From assembly GCA_010672585.1 (NCBI GenBank), contig JAAHGF010000019.1, positions 1 through 35,462 on the forward strand: DNA of 35,462 nucleotides. Reading direction: 5' to 3'. This document shows positions 25,896 through 34,552 of the stretch, piece after piece. Positions within the stretch are counted from its first letter, which is position 1; each line of letters starts with the position of its first letter. The notes under the pieces are model-generated. The model searched no databases. It was not told the DNA's origin and worked only from the letters and a program-made list of their open reading frames with translations. Made by a program: the position numbers and the translations under genes. The stretch is from Okeania sp. SIO1I7. GTDB taxonomy: Bacteria; Cyanobacteriota; Cyanobacteriia; Cyanobacteriales; Microcoleaceae.

Positions 25896-26616
25896 GGTTA
25901 CTTTTCCTTACTTATGATAGTTACAGGGGATATGTCCCTCCTGTAGTTTAATGGTTATAGCAGGGAACAGGGAACAGGGAACGGGGAACAGTAGGAAAAA
26001 CAGTTCCTTGGGTAAGGTTCATGATTAGAATAAGTCCTAAACAACTCCTTCCTTGCTATACCTAGTTTTAAACCACGATTAGGCCATAAATAGAAACTAA
26101 TGTAAATTTTTGTTTACTGTAACTAATTTAGCGTCGTAAAAGTAGAAGTGCCTAGTGAGGAGAGCCGTAACCGAAAATTAAGTGAGGATGAAGAGGCCAA
26201 ATAGCTAGTCTTTTTTTATTAATAGTAGCATTTAGGAAATAAAGTTGACATACATTGACATAGTCTTGGGCATTCAGGTATGAAGATTCTCCTGAAATCA
26301 GAATTCTTGGTTCACAGAAAAATTATATCCTTTGAGATTTCTTATAATATTATCCTTTTCTCAAACCATTATAGGAACATTCCATGGAACATCTCTACAT
26401 TAAATAGCTAATTCGGCTAATAATAATTAGATAACTGAAGATATTTAAACTAACTTGGCTACAAAATATTTTGATAAATTATTAATATTATTTGTAGTCA
26501 AGTTACTAAAAGGAAATATCCTAGCACTTTTTTCCCCTTGTAGAGCCACAGCTCGCGGCGCAGCCAAGGGGAGGCGGAATTAGCTGAATTATTTAATTAA
26601 TACTTATTAATTTTTT
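25896..26616. other. Gene-free stretch upstream of clpC
   Basis: No gene was found. GGGAACAG repeats lie at about 25965-25990. TTCCATGGAACAT within a palindrome occurs at about 26380 and also at 23269, on either side of clpC. A TTGACA sequence (26247 and again near 26258) could be a -35 element, but no convincing -10 follows at the right distance, so I do not call a promoter. Confidence 0.5.
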
Positions 26617-26765
26617 GGCGTTGCTGATTCTAGGTATGATTTTGCCCCCCCTAGCCCCCCAATTTTGGGGGGAATAAAACTCTAAAAGTCCCCCAATTTT
26701 GGGGGATTTAGGGGGCTTGACCAGAAGCAAACAATCGCGCATTCATACTTCAATTCAGCAACGCC
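26617..26765. mobile_element. GGCGTTGCTGA element, compact 149-bp copy
   Basis: The left end GGCGTTGCTGATTCTAGGTA and the inward-read right end GGCGTTGCTGAATTGAAGTA form imperfect terminal inverted repeats, perfect for the first 11 bases. The interior is built of two strong GC hairpins (CCCCCCAATTTTGGGGGG and CCCCCAATTTTGGGGG). It encodes nothing. It appears to be the basic form of the family; 22749-23182 is an expanded copy and 32552-32705 a copy with a rearranged left end. Confidence 0.85.
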
Positions 26766-26915
26766 AATTTTTAATTTTTCGGTAAATTTTTCATTAATCT
26801 CGTAATTATTAAAAATTGTTAATTCATTTTACAAATATACAAATAATAGTTGCCAGCATTATTGTGAGATTTGTTAAAATATAATCCTGGCGATCGCTGA
26901 GTTTTTAGTATTAAC

Positions 26916-27004
26916 AGGACTTACGCAAAGGCACTATTTATAGAGTGTAAATTCTATTGGACAATAGTTTTAAGGGCTATATATAGCGTATCTGCGTAAG
27001 TCCT
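26916..27004. mobile_element. MITE-like element, AGGACTTACGCA ends, just upstream of the dynamin operon
   Basis: AGGACTTACGCA at 26916-26927 is exactly complementary to TGCGTAAGTCCT at 26993-27004, giving 12-bp perfect ends on an 89-bp element. The interior has a palindrome CTATTGGACAATAG at 26954-26967. The element ends 46 bp before the GTPase start codon and so sits in its likely promoter. A relative with ends AGGACTTACCCA lies at 7670-7824. A HIP1 site followed by CTGAGTTTT at 26890-26906 resembles the minisatellite unit at the right edge, which shares the same palindrome type. Confidence 0.75.
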
Positions 27005-27050
27005 AATTAATTTTAACTAAGTAAAACTAAGTAAGTAGAAAATTAAAGAA

Positions 27051-29471
27051 ATGAATTATTCAAGCTTACAACCTAATATTTATAGTTTTCAAAAGGACGT
27101 AATTAATTTTCTTTCTGAGATAAGTGACGTATTTCAAAATGTAGAGTTAATTGCTACTTCAGAAAAGCTATCAAAAGAAGATCGGGAGCCAATATTAGAT
27201 TTTCTGAAGCAGTCAAAATTAGACATTGACAATGCAAAGAAAAATGTTGAGCATCTAAAACTTCGGATGACAATTGTAGCTCCCATGAAAGCTGGAAAAT
27301 CTAGCATTGTTAATGCAATTGTGGGTGAGGAAATAATCCCTAGTCGTAATGCAGCAATGACAACAGTACCGACAGAAATTATTTTAGACTCAAGTTTAGA
27401 TCGACCTGAACTATTTGTTTCAGATGAAATTAAGATAATTTTTGCACAAGCAGTTTCAGCGATTCAAAATAAGATCAAAGAAATAGGTAGTGTAGAAAAA
27501 GCTAAGGCAATAATATATAAGTACCCTCATTTGCATAAAGTGCTAGAGAGGATTGAAAAAAGAAATTTTTCAGAAGGTAATCTTTTTGCAGGCAATAAAA
27601 TAACTGAACAAAAATTTATTAGAACCAAATTATTAGAGCTAAATGATATAATTCGCCTTTGTAATTTGTTGTCTGTGCAATTAAATCCCCTACAGATCCT
27701 TTCTACCATTCCTTGTATAAACACACCTTTTTTCCAAGCACAAAAGTTGAAACAGAGGGAACATTTAGGCGAGCTTGTTATTATTGATACTCCTGGTCCT
27801 AATGAAGCAGGTGATAACTCTCCTCTTTTAGGAGTTGTACGGGAGCAATTAAAAAGAAGTTCTATTATATTGGTTGTCTTAGATTTTACTCAACTCGAAA
27901 ATGAAGCAGCAGAAAATGTCAAGGAGGAAGTTCAAAGTATTATTGACATTCAAGGTAATCAAGACAGCTTGTATATTTTAGTGAATAAAGTCGATCAACG
28001 TAGAAGAGGCGATATGTCTCCAGAAGATATACAAAATTTTGTTGTCTCAGAGTTTGGAATAGATTCATCTAGAGCTAAAGATACTGTATTTGAGATATCA
28101 GCAAGGCGTGCATTTTCTGCTGCATCTTTTTTCAAGATTATCAATGACAATAGTTTTTCTTTAGAAGAGTTAAAAAAGCAAAATACTGTCAGATTATTAG
28201 CCGAAGAAAGTTTTGGTATTGACTGGGAGGAAGAATTAGAAAGTGCTGATCTAGAACTTTTAAAACAGAAAGCCAATAGAATTTGGGGAAAATCAAAATT
28301 TGGTGCTTTTATTGATAATGCCATTAATGCATTAATGACAAAAGCTGCACCTTTAGCTATCGAAAAAGAATTGAATCATATTTATGGTATTTTAGTTAAA
28401 ATAAAAGATGAATCAAATCTTCGCAAAAGAGCTATTTCAGAAGATACTCAAAAGCTACAAACTGAGATTCAGCGATTAAAAGAAGATATAGAGAATGTAG
28501 AAAAAGTAAAAGAGGAATTGACAACTGTTAAAGATGTAAAAGATGAGATTAATAAATATCTTGATTATATACTCCCAATGATACATGAAGACATTAAATT
28601 AACTATTAAAGAAAAGTTTATTCAAAAAGATTATGATCGTGGTTATTTTCTTCAACAACTAGACCGTAAGGCAAGAGAAATATTTTCTAAAAATATATTA
28701 CCAATGCCAGACAATATTTCAAATCCCTTATCTCACAAATCAAAAGGAGTTGTAGGATTTTATTCAAAGGACAAGGCTGATAAGTTTGTACAAGGAGCTG
28801 TTGATTACTGTAGAAATTTAATAGAAAATGAAGTTACAAAATTTAGAGAATTATTTGAGGAAAAAGTTCAGTCATCCTACACCAAATTACAAGATAGTTT
28901 AGAGACAAAAACAAACCCTATAGTTGAAAGTGCTACAAATCGATTAGGGCAAGATTTTAATCTAAAATTAGAGCCTTTTTCATTTCCAGAATTTCGCACA
29001 GAAGCTTCTGGAGAAATCGAAATTAAAACTAATAGTAAAGTCCAAATAAGAGAATACACAACAACCGAAAAACGCAGACGTTGGTTTACCTTTTGGTTAG
29101 TCCCAATGGGTACACAAGTAGCAGCAAAACAATCTAAAAACTATTATGAGGTTGTACTTCAAGATTTAGTTAAACAAGTCAATCAATCACTTAATCAAAA
29201 TATTAACAATATACAGGAAAATACGCGCAATTATCTTGATAAAGATATACAAAAGGAAATTGATAGTTATTTTGATTCCCTAAACGAATATCTTTCAGGA
29301 TATAGAAAAAGTTTTGAAAATGCACAGTCCGATCAAGCTCTATCTATTGATGAACGGGAAGAACTCAAAGAAAAGTTGGATTCTATAGTTGAAAATTCAA
29401 CTAAGCAAATACGCAAGTGTGAGAATTATCTGGATAGAGTTCAGAAAATATTGCCGCCCAAATCTTTTTAA
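27051..29471 (+). CDS. Dynamin-family GTPase, CrfC/RdcA-like
   Basis: Dynamin-like proteins use GTP to bind, bend or fuse membranes. The 806-aa product starts with a helical segment, then a GTPase domain. The P-loop is APMKAGKSS (77-85), with Ala in place of the usual first Gly. The switch region is SRNAAMTTVPTEI (98-110), G3 is DTPGPNEAG (246-254) and G4 is NKVD (312-315). After about 420 the sequence is helical with coiled coils (for example KLQTEIQRLKEDIENVEKV). A basic aromatic patch, KRRRWFTFWLVPMG, lies near residue 675 and may touch membrane. The GKSS/NAIVGEE..PSRN pattern resembles E. coli CrfC (YjdA/RdcA). It is the first gene of a three-gene cluster, 93 bp before the second. No strong ribosome site is seen. 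Confidence 0.85.
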   Translation: MNYSSLQPNIYSFQKDVINFLSEISDVFQNVELIATSEKLSKEDREPILDFLKQSKLDIDNAKKNVEHLKLRMTIVAPMKAGKSSIVNAIVGEEIIPSRNAAMTTVPTEIILDSSLDRPELFVSDEIKIIFAQAVSAIQNKIKEIGSVEKAKAIIYKYPHLHKVLERIEKRNFSEGNLFAGNKITEQKFIRTKLLELNDIIRLCNLLSVQLNPLQILSTIPCINTPFFQAQKLKQREHLGELVIIDTPGPNEAGDNSPLLGVVREQLKRSSIILVVLDFTQLENEAAENVKEEVQSIIDIQGNQDSLYILVNKVDQRRRGDMSPEDIQNFVVSEFGIDSSRAKDTVFEISARRAFSAASFFKIINDNSFSLEELKKQNTVRLLAEESFGIDWEEELESADLELLKQKANRIWGKSKFGAFIDNAINALMTKAAPLAIEKELNHIYGILVKIKDESNLRKRAISEDTQKLQTEIQRLKEDIENVEKVKEELTTVKDVKDEINKYLDYILPMIHEDIKLTIKEKFIQKDYDRGYFLQQLDRKAREIFSKNILPMPDNISNPLSHKSKGVVGFYSKDKADKFVQGAVDYCRNLIENEVTKFRELFEEKVQSSYTKLQDSLETKTNPIVESATNRLGQDFNLKLEPFSFPEFRTEASGEIEIKTNSKVQIREYTTTEKRRRWFTFWLVPMGTQVAAKQSKNYYEVVLQDLVKQVNQSLNQNINNIQENTRNYLDKDIQKEIDSYFDSLNEYLSGYRKSFENAQSDQALSIDEREELKEKLDSIVENSTKQIRKCENYLDRVQKILPPKSF

Positions 29472-29564
29472 AAGAGAGAATTTAATACTTCTGAAACTTA
29501 AGAATATAACTGGGTAGTTATGGATAGATTTAATCTAAAATTTTAGAAATTTAGGAGTCATCAA

Positions 29565-30557
29565 ATGGAATCCTTCGAGAGATTACAACGTAGAGTTCCC
29601 TTGGTTAGCGATAAAACTTTAGTTGACCTAGTTAATGGTATTCAAATTAGTCGTGGATTAGTTAATTATCGTAAAAGTCAAGGCTTTTTTGGTAAACTGC
29701 TTGATAACCTAACAGGGAGTGATTTTAAGCGTCAGATGCTACTAGAAGGAAATTTAGTTGCAGGTCAAGAAGCTTTACATAAATGGGTACTTGAATTAAC
29801 AGATTCAGTTACTGTTAGTAAAGTTGCTTTATATACAACTCAAACTTCACTTCTAGAAGCTCGAAATGCAATAATAAATCATCGACAGGAATTACTAGAC
29901 CATCAACAAAAACTAATTGCTTTTGGTGAAGAATTTAATCAACTGGTAAAGGAGATTCATGGACGGGTCGATCAATTAGAAAGCCGTCTTAAAAAACTAG
30001 AAATAAAAAGTGCAGCAAAAGATGATTTTGATCGGATTTTCAGTTCATGGTCTGCAAAAGAAACTTATACTCAGCTACCTTGGGTGTTTCAAGTAGTTTT
30101 TTTGGTAAGACAAGTATTTAGCAGTTCTGTAGCTATATATGAAATTGAGTCTGGTGATACTGAATATTTCCGAGACTTATTAGGCAATAAAATTATTGCA
30201 GAAAGCCAACATTTACCAGATAACTTTTTTGATCTTTATCAACTATACGATCTAGCATGGCAACAATTACAGTCAACAGATTTAGATTTGGCAATGGGGT
30301 TGCTAGAAATTCGCTCTTTACCAAGAGAAAGACTGGTTGAAATGCCCTATCATTTCACATTAGGAACTACTTTAGAATTAGCAAGTTTACCAGGGCAAGT
30401 TCGTCCTGAAAAACCAGCAGAATCTGCAATTGAGATTTGTCGTTCTCAAGTTACCAAGTTAGATTACACCACAGACATTCGAGACTTTGTCCGTCAAAAT
30501 ATTCAAGAGATTGCCAATGATAGTATTACCATTTTATCTAGGAGTCCGAAACTATGA
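29565..30557 (+). CDS. Coiled-coil protein, possibly RdcB/YjcZ-like partner of the dynamin
   Basis: The 330-aa product has no enzyme motif I can see. Residues about 95-148 (SLLEARNAIINHRQELLDHQ and onward) form a long predicted coiled coil, followed by a mixed C-terminal domain of about 170 residues. There is no signal peptide or clear membrane segment. The start is well supported by TAGGAG seven bases upstream. It follows the dynamin gene, and its last four bases overlap the patatin start, so it is very probably co-translated with the latter. In E. coli the CrfC dynamin gene is followed by yjcZ (rdcB), a protein of similar size that acts with it. The order and general look suggest the same family, but I cannot prove homology by eye. 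Confidence 0.55.
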   Translation: MESFERLQRRVPLVSDKTLVDLVNGIQISRGLVNYRKSQGFFGKLLDNLTGSDFKRQMLLEGNLVAGQEALHKWVLELTDSVTVSKVALYTTQTSLLEARNAIINHRQELLDHQQKLIAFGEEFNQLVKEIHGRVDQLESRLKKLEIKSAAKDDFDRIFSSWSAKETYTQLPWVFQVVFLVRQVFSSSVAIYEIESGDTEYFRDLLGNKIIAESQHLPDNFFDLYQLYDLAWQQLQSTDLDLAMGLLEIRSLPRERLVEMPYHFTLGTTLELASLPGQVRPEKPAESAIEICRSQVTKLDYTTDIRDFVRQNIQEIANDSITILSRSPKL

Positions 30558-31543
30558 ATAAATCATTATCTCCTGATTTTTCCGATAAAGCTTTAACAAT
30601 TAGTTCCTCTGATAAAGACTCAGAACATAAAATTGGTCTAGTGCTTGCTGGTGGTGGTGCAAAAGGAGCTTATGAAGCAGGAGCTTTGCGCTACTTAGCT
30701 GAAATTAACTTTGCTCCTCATATCATTGCAGGTACTAGCATTGGTGCTTTGAATGGAGCAGTTATTGCATCATACCCAGATTTCTCAGTAGCAGTAGAGC
30801 AACTGAATATTTTATGGGATAAACTAGGTTCAGAAAAAGTCTTGCACTTAAATCCTGGAGGAATAGGTTTAGATCGAAATAAAGTATCTTTATTTAATCC
30901 TGATACAGTTGAGAAGTTACTCAAGGAAGCAGTGAAACCTGCTGCGATACGAAGTGGTAAAGAACTTTGGGTTGCCGTTTTTCCAGCCTTAAAAATTCCT
31001 GGCATAAATTACGATCATTTGCTAGGAATGCTTACAGTTTTAGCAGGAACGTCAGCAAAATGGTTAAGGGTTCAAGACTGCGGAGATGATGAGTTACTTT
31101 ACAATTTATTACTAGCAAGTGCTGCCATTCCTTTTGCATTCCCTCCACGAGAAATAAATGGGAAATATTTCGTTGATGGAGCTTTAGGGGATAATGTACC
31201 TTTAGGTGCTTTATCAAAAGAGGGTTGTACTCATGCAATTGTTATTCATCTTGAAAATGCTGTTACCTGGAATCGTCATGATTTCCCAGAACAAGCAATT
31301 ATAGAAATTCGCCCTACTCAATCTTTAAATAAAAATCAAGCTCTAATTGCTGGAGATATTACCAGTATGTTAGATTTTAGTTCAGAACGAATTAGCCAAC
31401 TCAAACAACAAGGATATCAAGATGCTAAACATTGTTTGGAACCAATCCTGAGAAGTTTTACCAGTCTTAGTGAGCTACGCTTACAAGATAATATTCTTAA
31501 AAATAAAACAGAGGAACTTCAAGGAGATGATCCTGTATGGTAA
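30554..31543 (+). CDS. Patatin-like phospholipase
   Basis: Patatin-type enzymes hydrolyse acyl chains from membrane phospholipids using a Ser-Asp dyad. The 329-aa product has all signatures: oxyanion-hole glycines GGGAKGAYEAG (33-43), nucleophile elbow GTSIG with Ser62, ASAAIPFAFPP (188-198) and DGALGDNVPL with Asp208. There is no signal peptide, so it acts from the cytoplasm. Its ATG overlaps the upstream gene by four bases (ATGA), with TAGGAG nine bases before, indicating translational coupling. Placement behind a dynamin-like GTPase and a coiled-coil partner suggests controlled action on membranes. Patatins serve as membrane-attacking effectors in several phage defence systems, but general lipid turnover is also possible. 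Confidence 0.93.
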   Translation: MNKSLSPDFSDKALTISSSDKDSEHKIGLVLAGGGAKGAYEAGALRYLAEINFAPHIIAGTSIGALNGAVIASYPDFSVAVEQLNILWDKLGSEKVLHLNPGGIGLDRNKVSLFNPDTVEKLLKEAVKPAAIRSGKELWVAVFPALKIPGINYDHLLGMLTVLAGTSAKWLRVQDCGDDELLYNLLLASAAIPFAFPPREINGKYFVDGALGDNVPLGALSKEGCTHAIVIHLENAVTWNRHDFPEQAIIEIRPTQSLNKNQALIAGDITSMLDFSSERISQLKQQGYQDAKHCLEPILRSFTSLSELRLQDNILKNKTEELQGDDPVW

Positions 31544-31840
31544 AGAACTGCCACAGACTTTAGGATTCAGCTTTAGTGTCGGTCCAGTAGTAGACTGACG
31601 CAGCTAAAACTGTGCAATAGATTTTTATTTCTAGGTGTCTTTATTTCCCCATCTCCCCATCTCCCCATCTCCCCATCTCCCCAGTAAAAACTAAAAGGTC
31701 TAGCCTACCAGTAATAATTGTTGCCTCATCTTCCGAGCTAATTTTTACCTCCTTTTCACCAGTAATAAAAAAAGGATGGCGTTAACGAAGTCAGAAGTCA
31801 GAAGTCAACCCACCCCTCGCCCCTCCCCCTCCCAGGAGGG
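31544..31840. other. Gene-free stretch downstream of the patatin gene, with minisatellite
   Basis: CCCCATCT repeats about four and a half times at 31647-31682. TCAGAAGTCAGAAG phrases follow at about 31790-31806, then an inverted copy of the dispersed GC-rich phrase (ACCCACCCCTCGCCCC) at 31807-31842. No hairpin terminator with a T-run is obvious after the patatin stop. Confidence 0.6.
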
Positions 31841-31937
31841 GAAGTCAGAAGTTATTTTTGTAACGGGGATTTAAGCCCCGATCCAAAAATATTTCGCCTT
31901 AAAAGGCGGGGTTTTAGACCCATATTATTTTGATAAA
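31841..31937. repeat. Dispersed repeat copy that cuts the gene to its right
   Basis: This is a copy of the repeat at 5051-5237 with the longer end TTAAAAGGCGGGGTTTTAGA and then CCCATATTATTTTGATA. The latter is also present, inverted, at 14236-14260. The minus-strand frame from 32181 reads into it, so the last 25 or so residues of that frame are repeat sequence and not protein of the original family. The copy contains small hairpins, CGGGGATTTAAGCCCCG and CGCCTTAAAAGGCG. Confidence 0.75.
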
Positions 31938-32181
31938 AACCCGCCCACTTCAACAATGGAGATAAAACGACTAATTTCACAACAAATTCTAACAATGGAT
32001 ATTGAGATAAATGCAAATATTCCTCTTTGACTTCATCCATAGCAGCCATTTCTAAATCTGTCAGTTCCGGCAAATTTTCTTGCCATTCCTGAAAAAAATC
32101 CCCATCGTTAGTCCGTTCTAAACCAAACTTTAACTTTAAATCCAAAAGGTTAATTTTTTCAGCTTGAATAGTTTCAATCAT
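31852..32181 (-). pseudogene. Truncated cyanobacterial nuclease-like hypothetical protein
   Basis: The first 80 or so residues resemble the N-terminal part of a common cyanobacterial protein family. Conserved segments are GDFFQEWQENLPELTDLE, EEYLHLSQYPLLEF and VKLVVLSPLLKWAGFYQ. As I recall, full members continue for about another 100 residues into a PD-(D/E)XK-type nuclease-like domain (the type I restriction R-subunit N-terminal kind). Here the frame passes directly into a dispersed repeat after GFYQ, and the residues NNMGLKPRLLRRNIFGSGLK are repeat-encoded. No continuation of the gene is found downstream. It is therefore probably a dead remnant. The family assignment is from memory of the motif pattern. 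Confidence 0.6.
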
Positions 32182-32551
32182 GAATTTTTAGTCCTCACAA
32201 ATTTTGCTGATAACTGAATTTAACGTGGATAATCAATTACTTCAGAAAGTCGTCTAGTAGCAGGTATGAAGCCCAACAAAGATGATAAATTGTTGGGTTG
32301 TGCTGTCGCTTAACCCAACCTACTGTTATTATAACTCTTGACTGAGATTGCTTCGTTCCACTTTGTTCCACTGGCAACGACAGAATAATATCTTCAGGAA
32401 AAAATTTCCGCCAACTTAACAATAAAGTAGACAATTGTAATTGCTAATCACGGTGTTCGCGGAGCATTCCTGCTAGGTTTCCTGCCTTCCTAGATATATT
32501 TGGCGCTGAAGTGCAACTACAAACAAGGAATAAATTTTCCACAGGTAAGAG
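32182..32551. other. Gene-free stretch with a GTTGGGTT hairpin
   Basis: GTTGGGTT at 32292-32299 pairs with AACCCAAC at 32312-32319, a motif often seen in cyanobacterial repeats. A minus-strand frame of 65 codons (32237-32434) crosses this hairpin. Its start region (STLLLSWRKFFPED) could be a fragment of an old gene, but the rest is repeat-derived, so I do not call it a gene. Confidence 0.5.
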
Positions 32552-32705
32552 AATCAGCAACGCCTGATTCTGGGTATGATGCAAGCCCTCCTAGCAAGCC
32601 AAAATTGGAGGGAAGAAAACTCTAAAAGTCCCCCAATTTTGGGGGATTTAGGGGGCTTTATCAGAACCAAACAATCGCACATTCATACTGCAATTCAGCA
32701 ACGCC
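32552..32705. mobile_element. GGCGTTGCTGA element with a rearranged left end
   Basis: The body and right end match 26617-26765 closely: CCCCCAATTTTGGGGG, and a right end that reads GGCGTTGCTGAATTGCAGTA inward. At the left, the expected GGCGTTGC before TGATTCTGGGTATGAT is replaced by its reverse complement GCAACGCC at 32557-32564, preceded by GAATCA. The whole forms a GAATCA / TGATTC hairpin. The element ends five bases before the stop codon of the HEAT-repeat gene. Confidence 0.75.
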
Positions 32706-32710
32706 GAGAA

Positions 32711-34552
32711 TCATTGTATTCCTTCCAAAGCATCTATTTTAGCTTTGATGTCTTCATCTTGAAGATTGTCGTAGTGTCTCTTCAGTAAGGCAATATCTTC
32801 TGGTTGCCAATTCACATTTTTAAACACTTTATTAATCTGTGCTTTCAATTCAGAACGTAAGTCCCTTACTTGTTCTAATTCTATGGATTCGCTTTCTTCC
32901 CAAGCATCAGCAAAAATCTCTAAAACTTTTTTGCCCTCTTCCCTACTAATAGATTGTTCCTCACCAAAATTATCTATTAGATCGGGATATCGTTTTGGTG
33001 AACCCAACCATTGAATTAAGGTAACCGTATCAGATTCTCCTCCACTGGTAAAGTAAGCAAGAAAACGAAGTCCTGCTTTTTGATCTCTGTTTCTATGAGT
33101 TGCATTCAAAATTTGTAAAATCTGCTGAGTATTAAATTTGCCCATCTGACCTAGTGCTTTTGCTGTTGCTTCACGAACCTCCGAATCTTCATCCCTCAAC
33201 AAATCCAACAATTGGGGAATCAATTGTTTAGCCTCCGATCCCAAATTACCCACTGCCGTTGCTGCTGCTCTACGGACATCCGAATCTTCATCGCTCAACA
33301 ACTGTTGCAACTGAGGAATCAATTGTTTAGCCTCCGACTCCAGATTACCCACTGCCGTTGCTGCTGCTCTACGGACATCCGAATCTTCATCGCTCAACAA
33401 CTGTTGCAACTGAGGAATCAATTCTTTAGCCTCCCATCCCAGATTACCCACTGCTCTTGCTGTGGCAGCACGGACACGCCCATTTTTATCTTTGAACAAC
33501 TGCCGCAATTCGGGAATAAACTCTTTAGCAGTCTCGGACTCCATCTCACCCACTGCCCATGCTGCTGCTCTACGGACATCCGAATCTTCATCGCTGAACA
33601 ACTGCTCCAACTGAGGAATCAATTCTTTAGCCTCCCATCCCATCTCACTCACAACTCTTACTGCTGCAGCACGGACACGCCAATTTTTATCCCTCAACAA
33701 CTGCTGCAACTGGGGAATGAATTCTGTGGCCTCCCATCCCATCTCACCCACTGCTGTTACTGCTGCGTAACGGATATTTGAATTTTTCTCCCTCAATAAC
33801 TGTTGCAACTGGGGAATAAATTCTGTGGCCTCCCATCCCATCTCACCCACTGCTGTTACTGCTGCGTAACGGATATTTGAATTTTTCTCCCTCAATAACT
33901 GCTGCAACTGGGGAATCAATTCTTTAGCCTCTGACCCCAGATTACCCACTGCTATTGTTGCTGCACGACGGACTTCCAAATTTTCATCGCTCAACAACTG
34001 CTGCAACTGGGGAATCAATTCTTTAGCCTCTGACCCCAGATTACCCACTGCTGTTACTGCAGCAGCACGGACACGCCAATATTTATTCGTCAACAACTGC
34101 TGCAACTGGGGAATCAATTCTTGAGCTTCGGACTCCAGATTACCCACTGCTGTTGCTGCTGCAATAACGACACGCCAATTTTCATCCCTGAACAACTGTA
34201 GCAACTGGGGTATAAATTGTTTAGCCTCCGACCCCAGATTACCCACTGCCCATGCTGCTGCACTACGGACCTCAGAATCTTCATTCCTCAACAATTTTCC
34301 AATTTGTTCTATCCGCTCTGAGGGTATCTCAACAGGAGACTTAAGGTCATACTCAGAAATTTTCTTCATAGCCTCACCCCAAACATCAGGGTCAGAATCA
34401 TCCAACGACGCCAACGTTCCCTGGAGTTGCCAGTCTTCGGGTGGTGACTTCTCAGAAGCTTGAACATGACCCAAATTTACTGCCAATAACGCCACCAATA
34501 ACAGCAGCAAAAAACGCAATTTACGAAGAAAGGAGTTGGAGAGTTTCATCAT
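32711..34552 (-). CDS. Exported HEAT-repeat protein
   Basis: HEAT repeats form a curved solenoid that binds other proteins. The 613-aa product has a signal peptide (RKLRFLLLLLVALLAVNLGH, ending VQA). About 12 HEAT-like repeats of 33 residues follow, from about residue 85 to 480, with the pattern LIPQLQQLLSDEDSDVRRAA then AVGNLGSEAK. A C-terminal region of about 130 residues follows and is not repeated. Neighbouring repeats are nearly identical at the DNA level with a 99-bp period (for example 33721-33819 against 33820-33918), which indicates recent duplication or conversion. Two Met codons open the frame; either could be the start. Related PBS-lyase HEAT proteins act on phycobilins, but the export signal argues against that here. 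The partner is unknown. Confidence 0.9.
   Translation of the reverse strand: MMKLSNSFLRKLRFLLLLLVALLAVNLGHVQASEKSPPEDWQLQGTLASLDDSDPDVWGEAMKKISEYDLKSPVEIPSERIEQIGKLLRNEDSEVRSAAAWAVGNLGSEAKQFIPQLLQLFRDENWRVVIAAATAVGNLESEAQELIPQLQQLLTNKYWRVRAAAVTAVGNLGSEAKELIPQLQQLLSDENLEVRRAATIAVGNLGSEAKELIPQLQQLLREKNSNIRYAAVTAVGEMGWEATEFIPQLQQLLREKNSNIRYAAVTAVGEMGWEATEFIPQLQQLLRDKNWRVRAAAVRVVSEMGWEAKELIPQLEQLFSDEDSDVRRAAAWAVGEMESETAKEFIPELRQLFKDKNGRVRAATARAVGNLGWEAKELIPQLQQLLSDEDSDVRRAAATAVGNLESEAKQLIPQLQQLLSDEDSDVRRAAATAVGNLGSEAKQLIPQLLDLLRDEDSEVREATAKALGQMGKFNTQQILQILNATHRNRDQKAGLRFLAYFTSGGESDTVTLIQWLGSPKRYPDLIDNFGEEQSISREEGKKVLEIFADAWEESESIELEQVRDLRSELKAQINKVFKNVNWQPEDIALLKRHYDNLQDEDIKAKIDALEGIQ

Noticed and set aside
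26247-26290. TTGACA-containing promoter between clpC and the dynamin operon
   Set aside because: No good -10 element at normal spacing, and no gene starts nearby in that orientation.
32237-32434. 65-codon minus-strand frame
   Set aside because: Most of it spans the GTTGGGTT hairpin repeat. The first part may be an old gene fragment but cannot be supported.
33212-33781. 189-codon antisense frame within the HEAT gene
   Set aside because: It is a periodic shadow of the 99-bp HEAT repeats, with cysteine-rich composition and no ribosome site.
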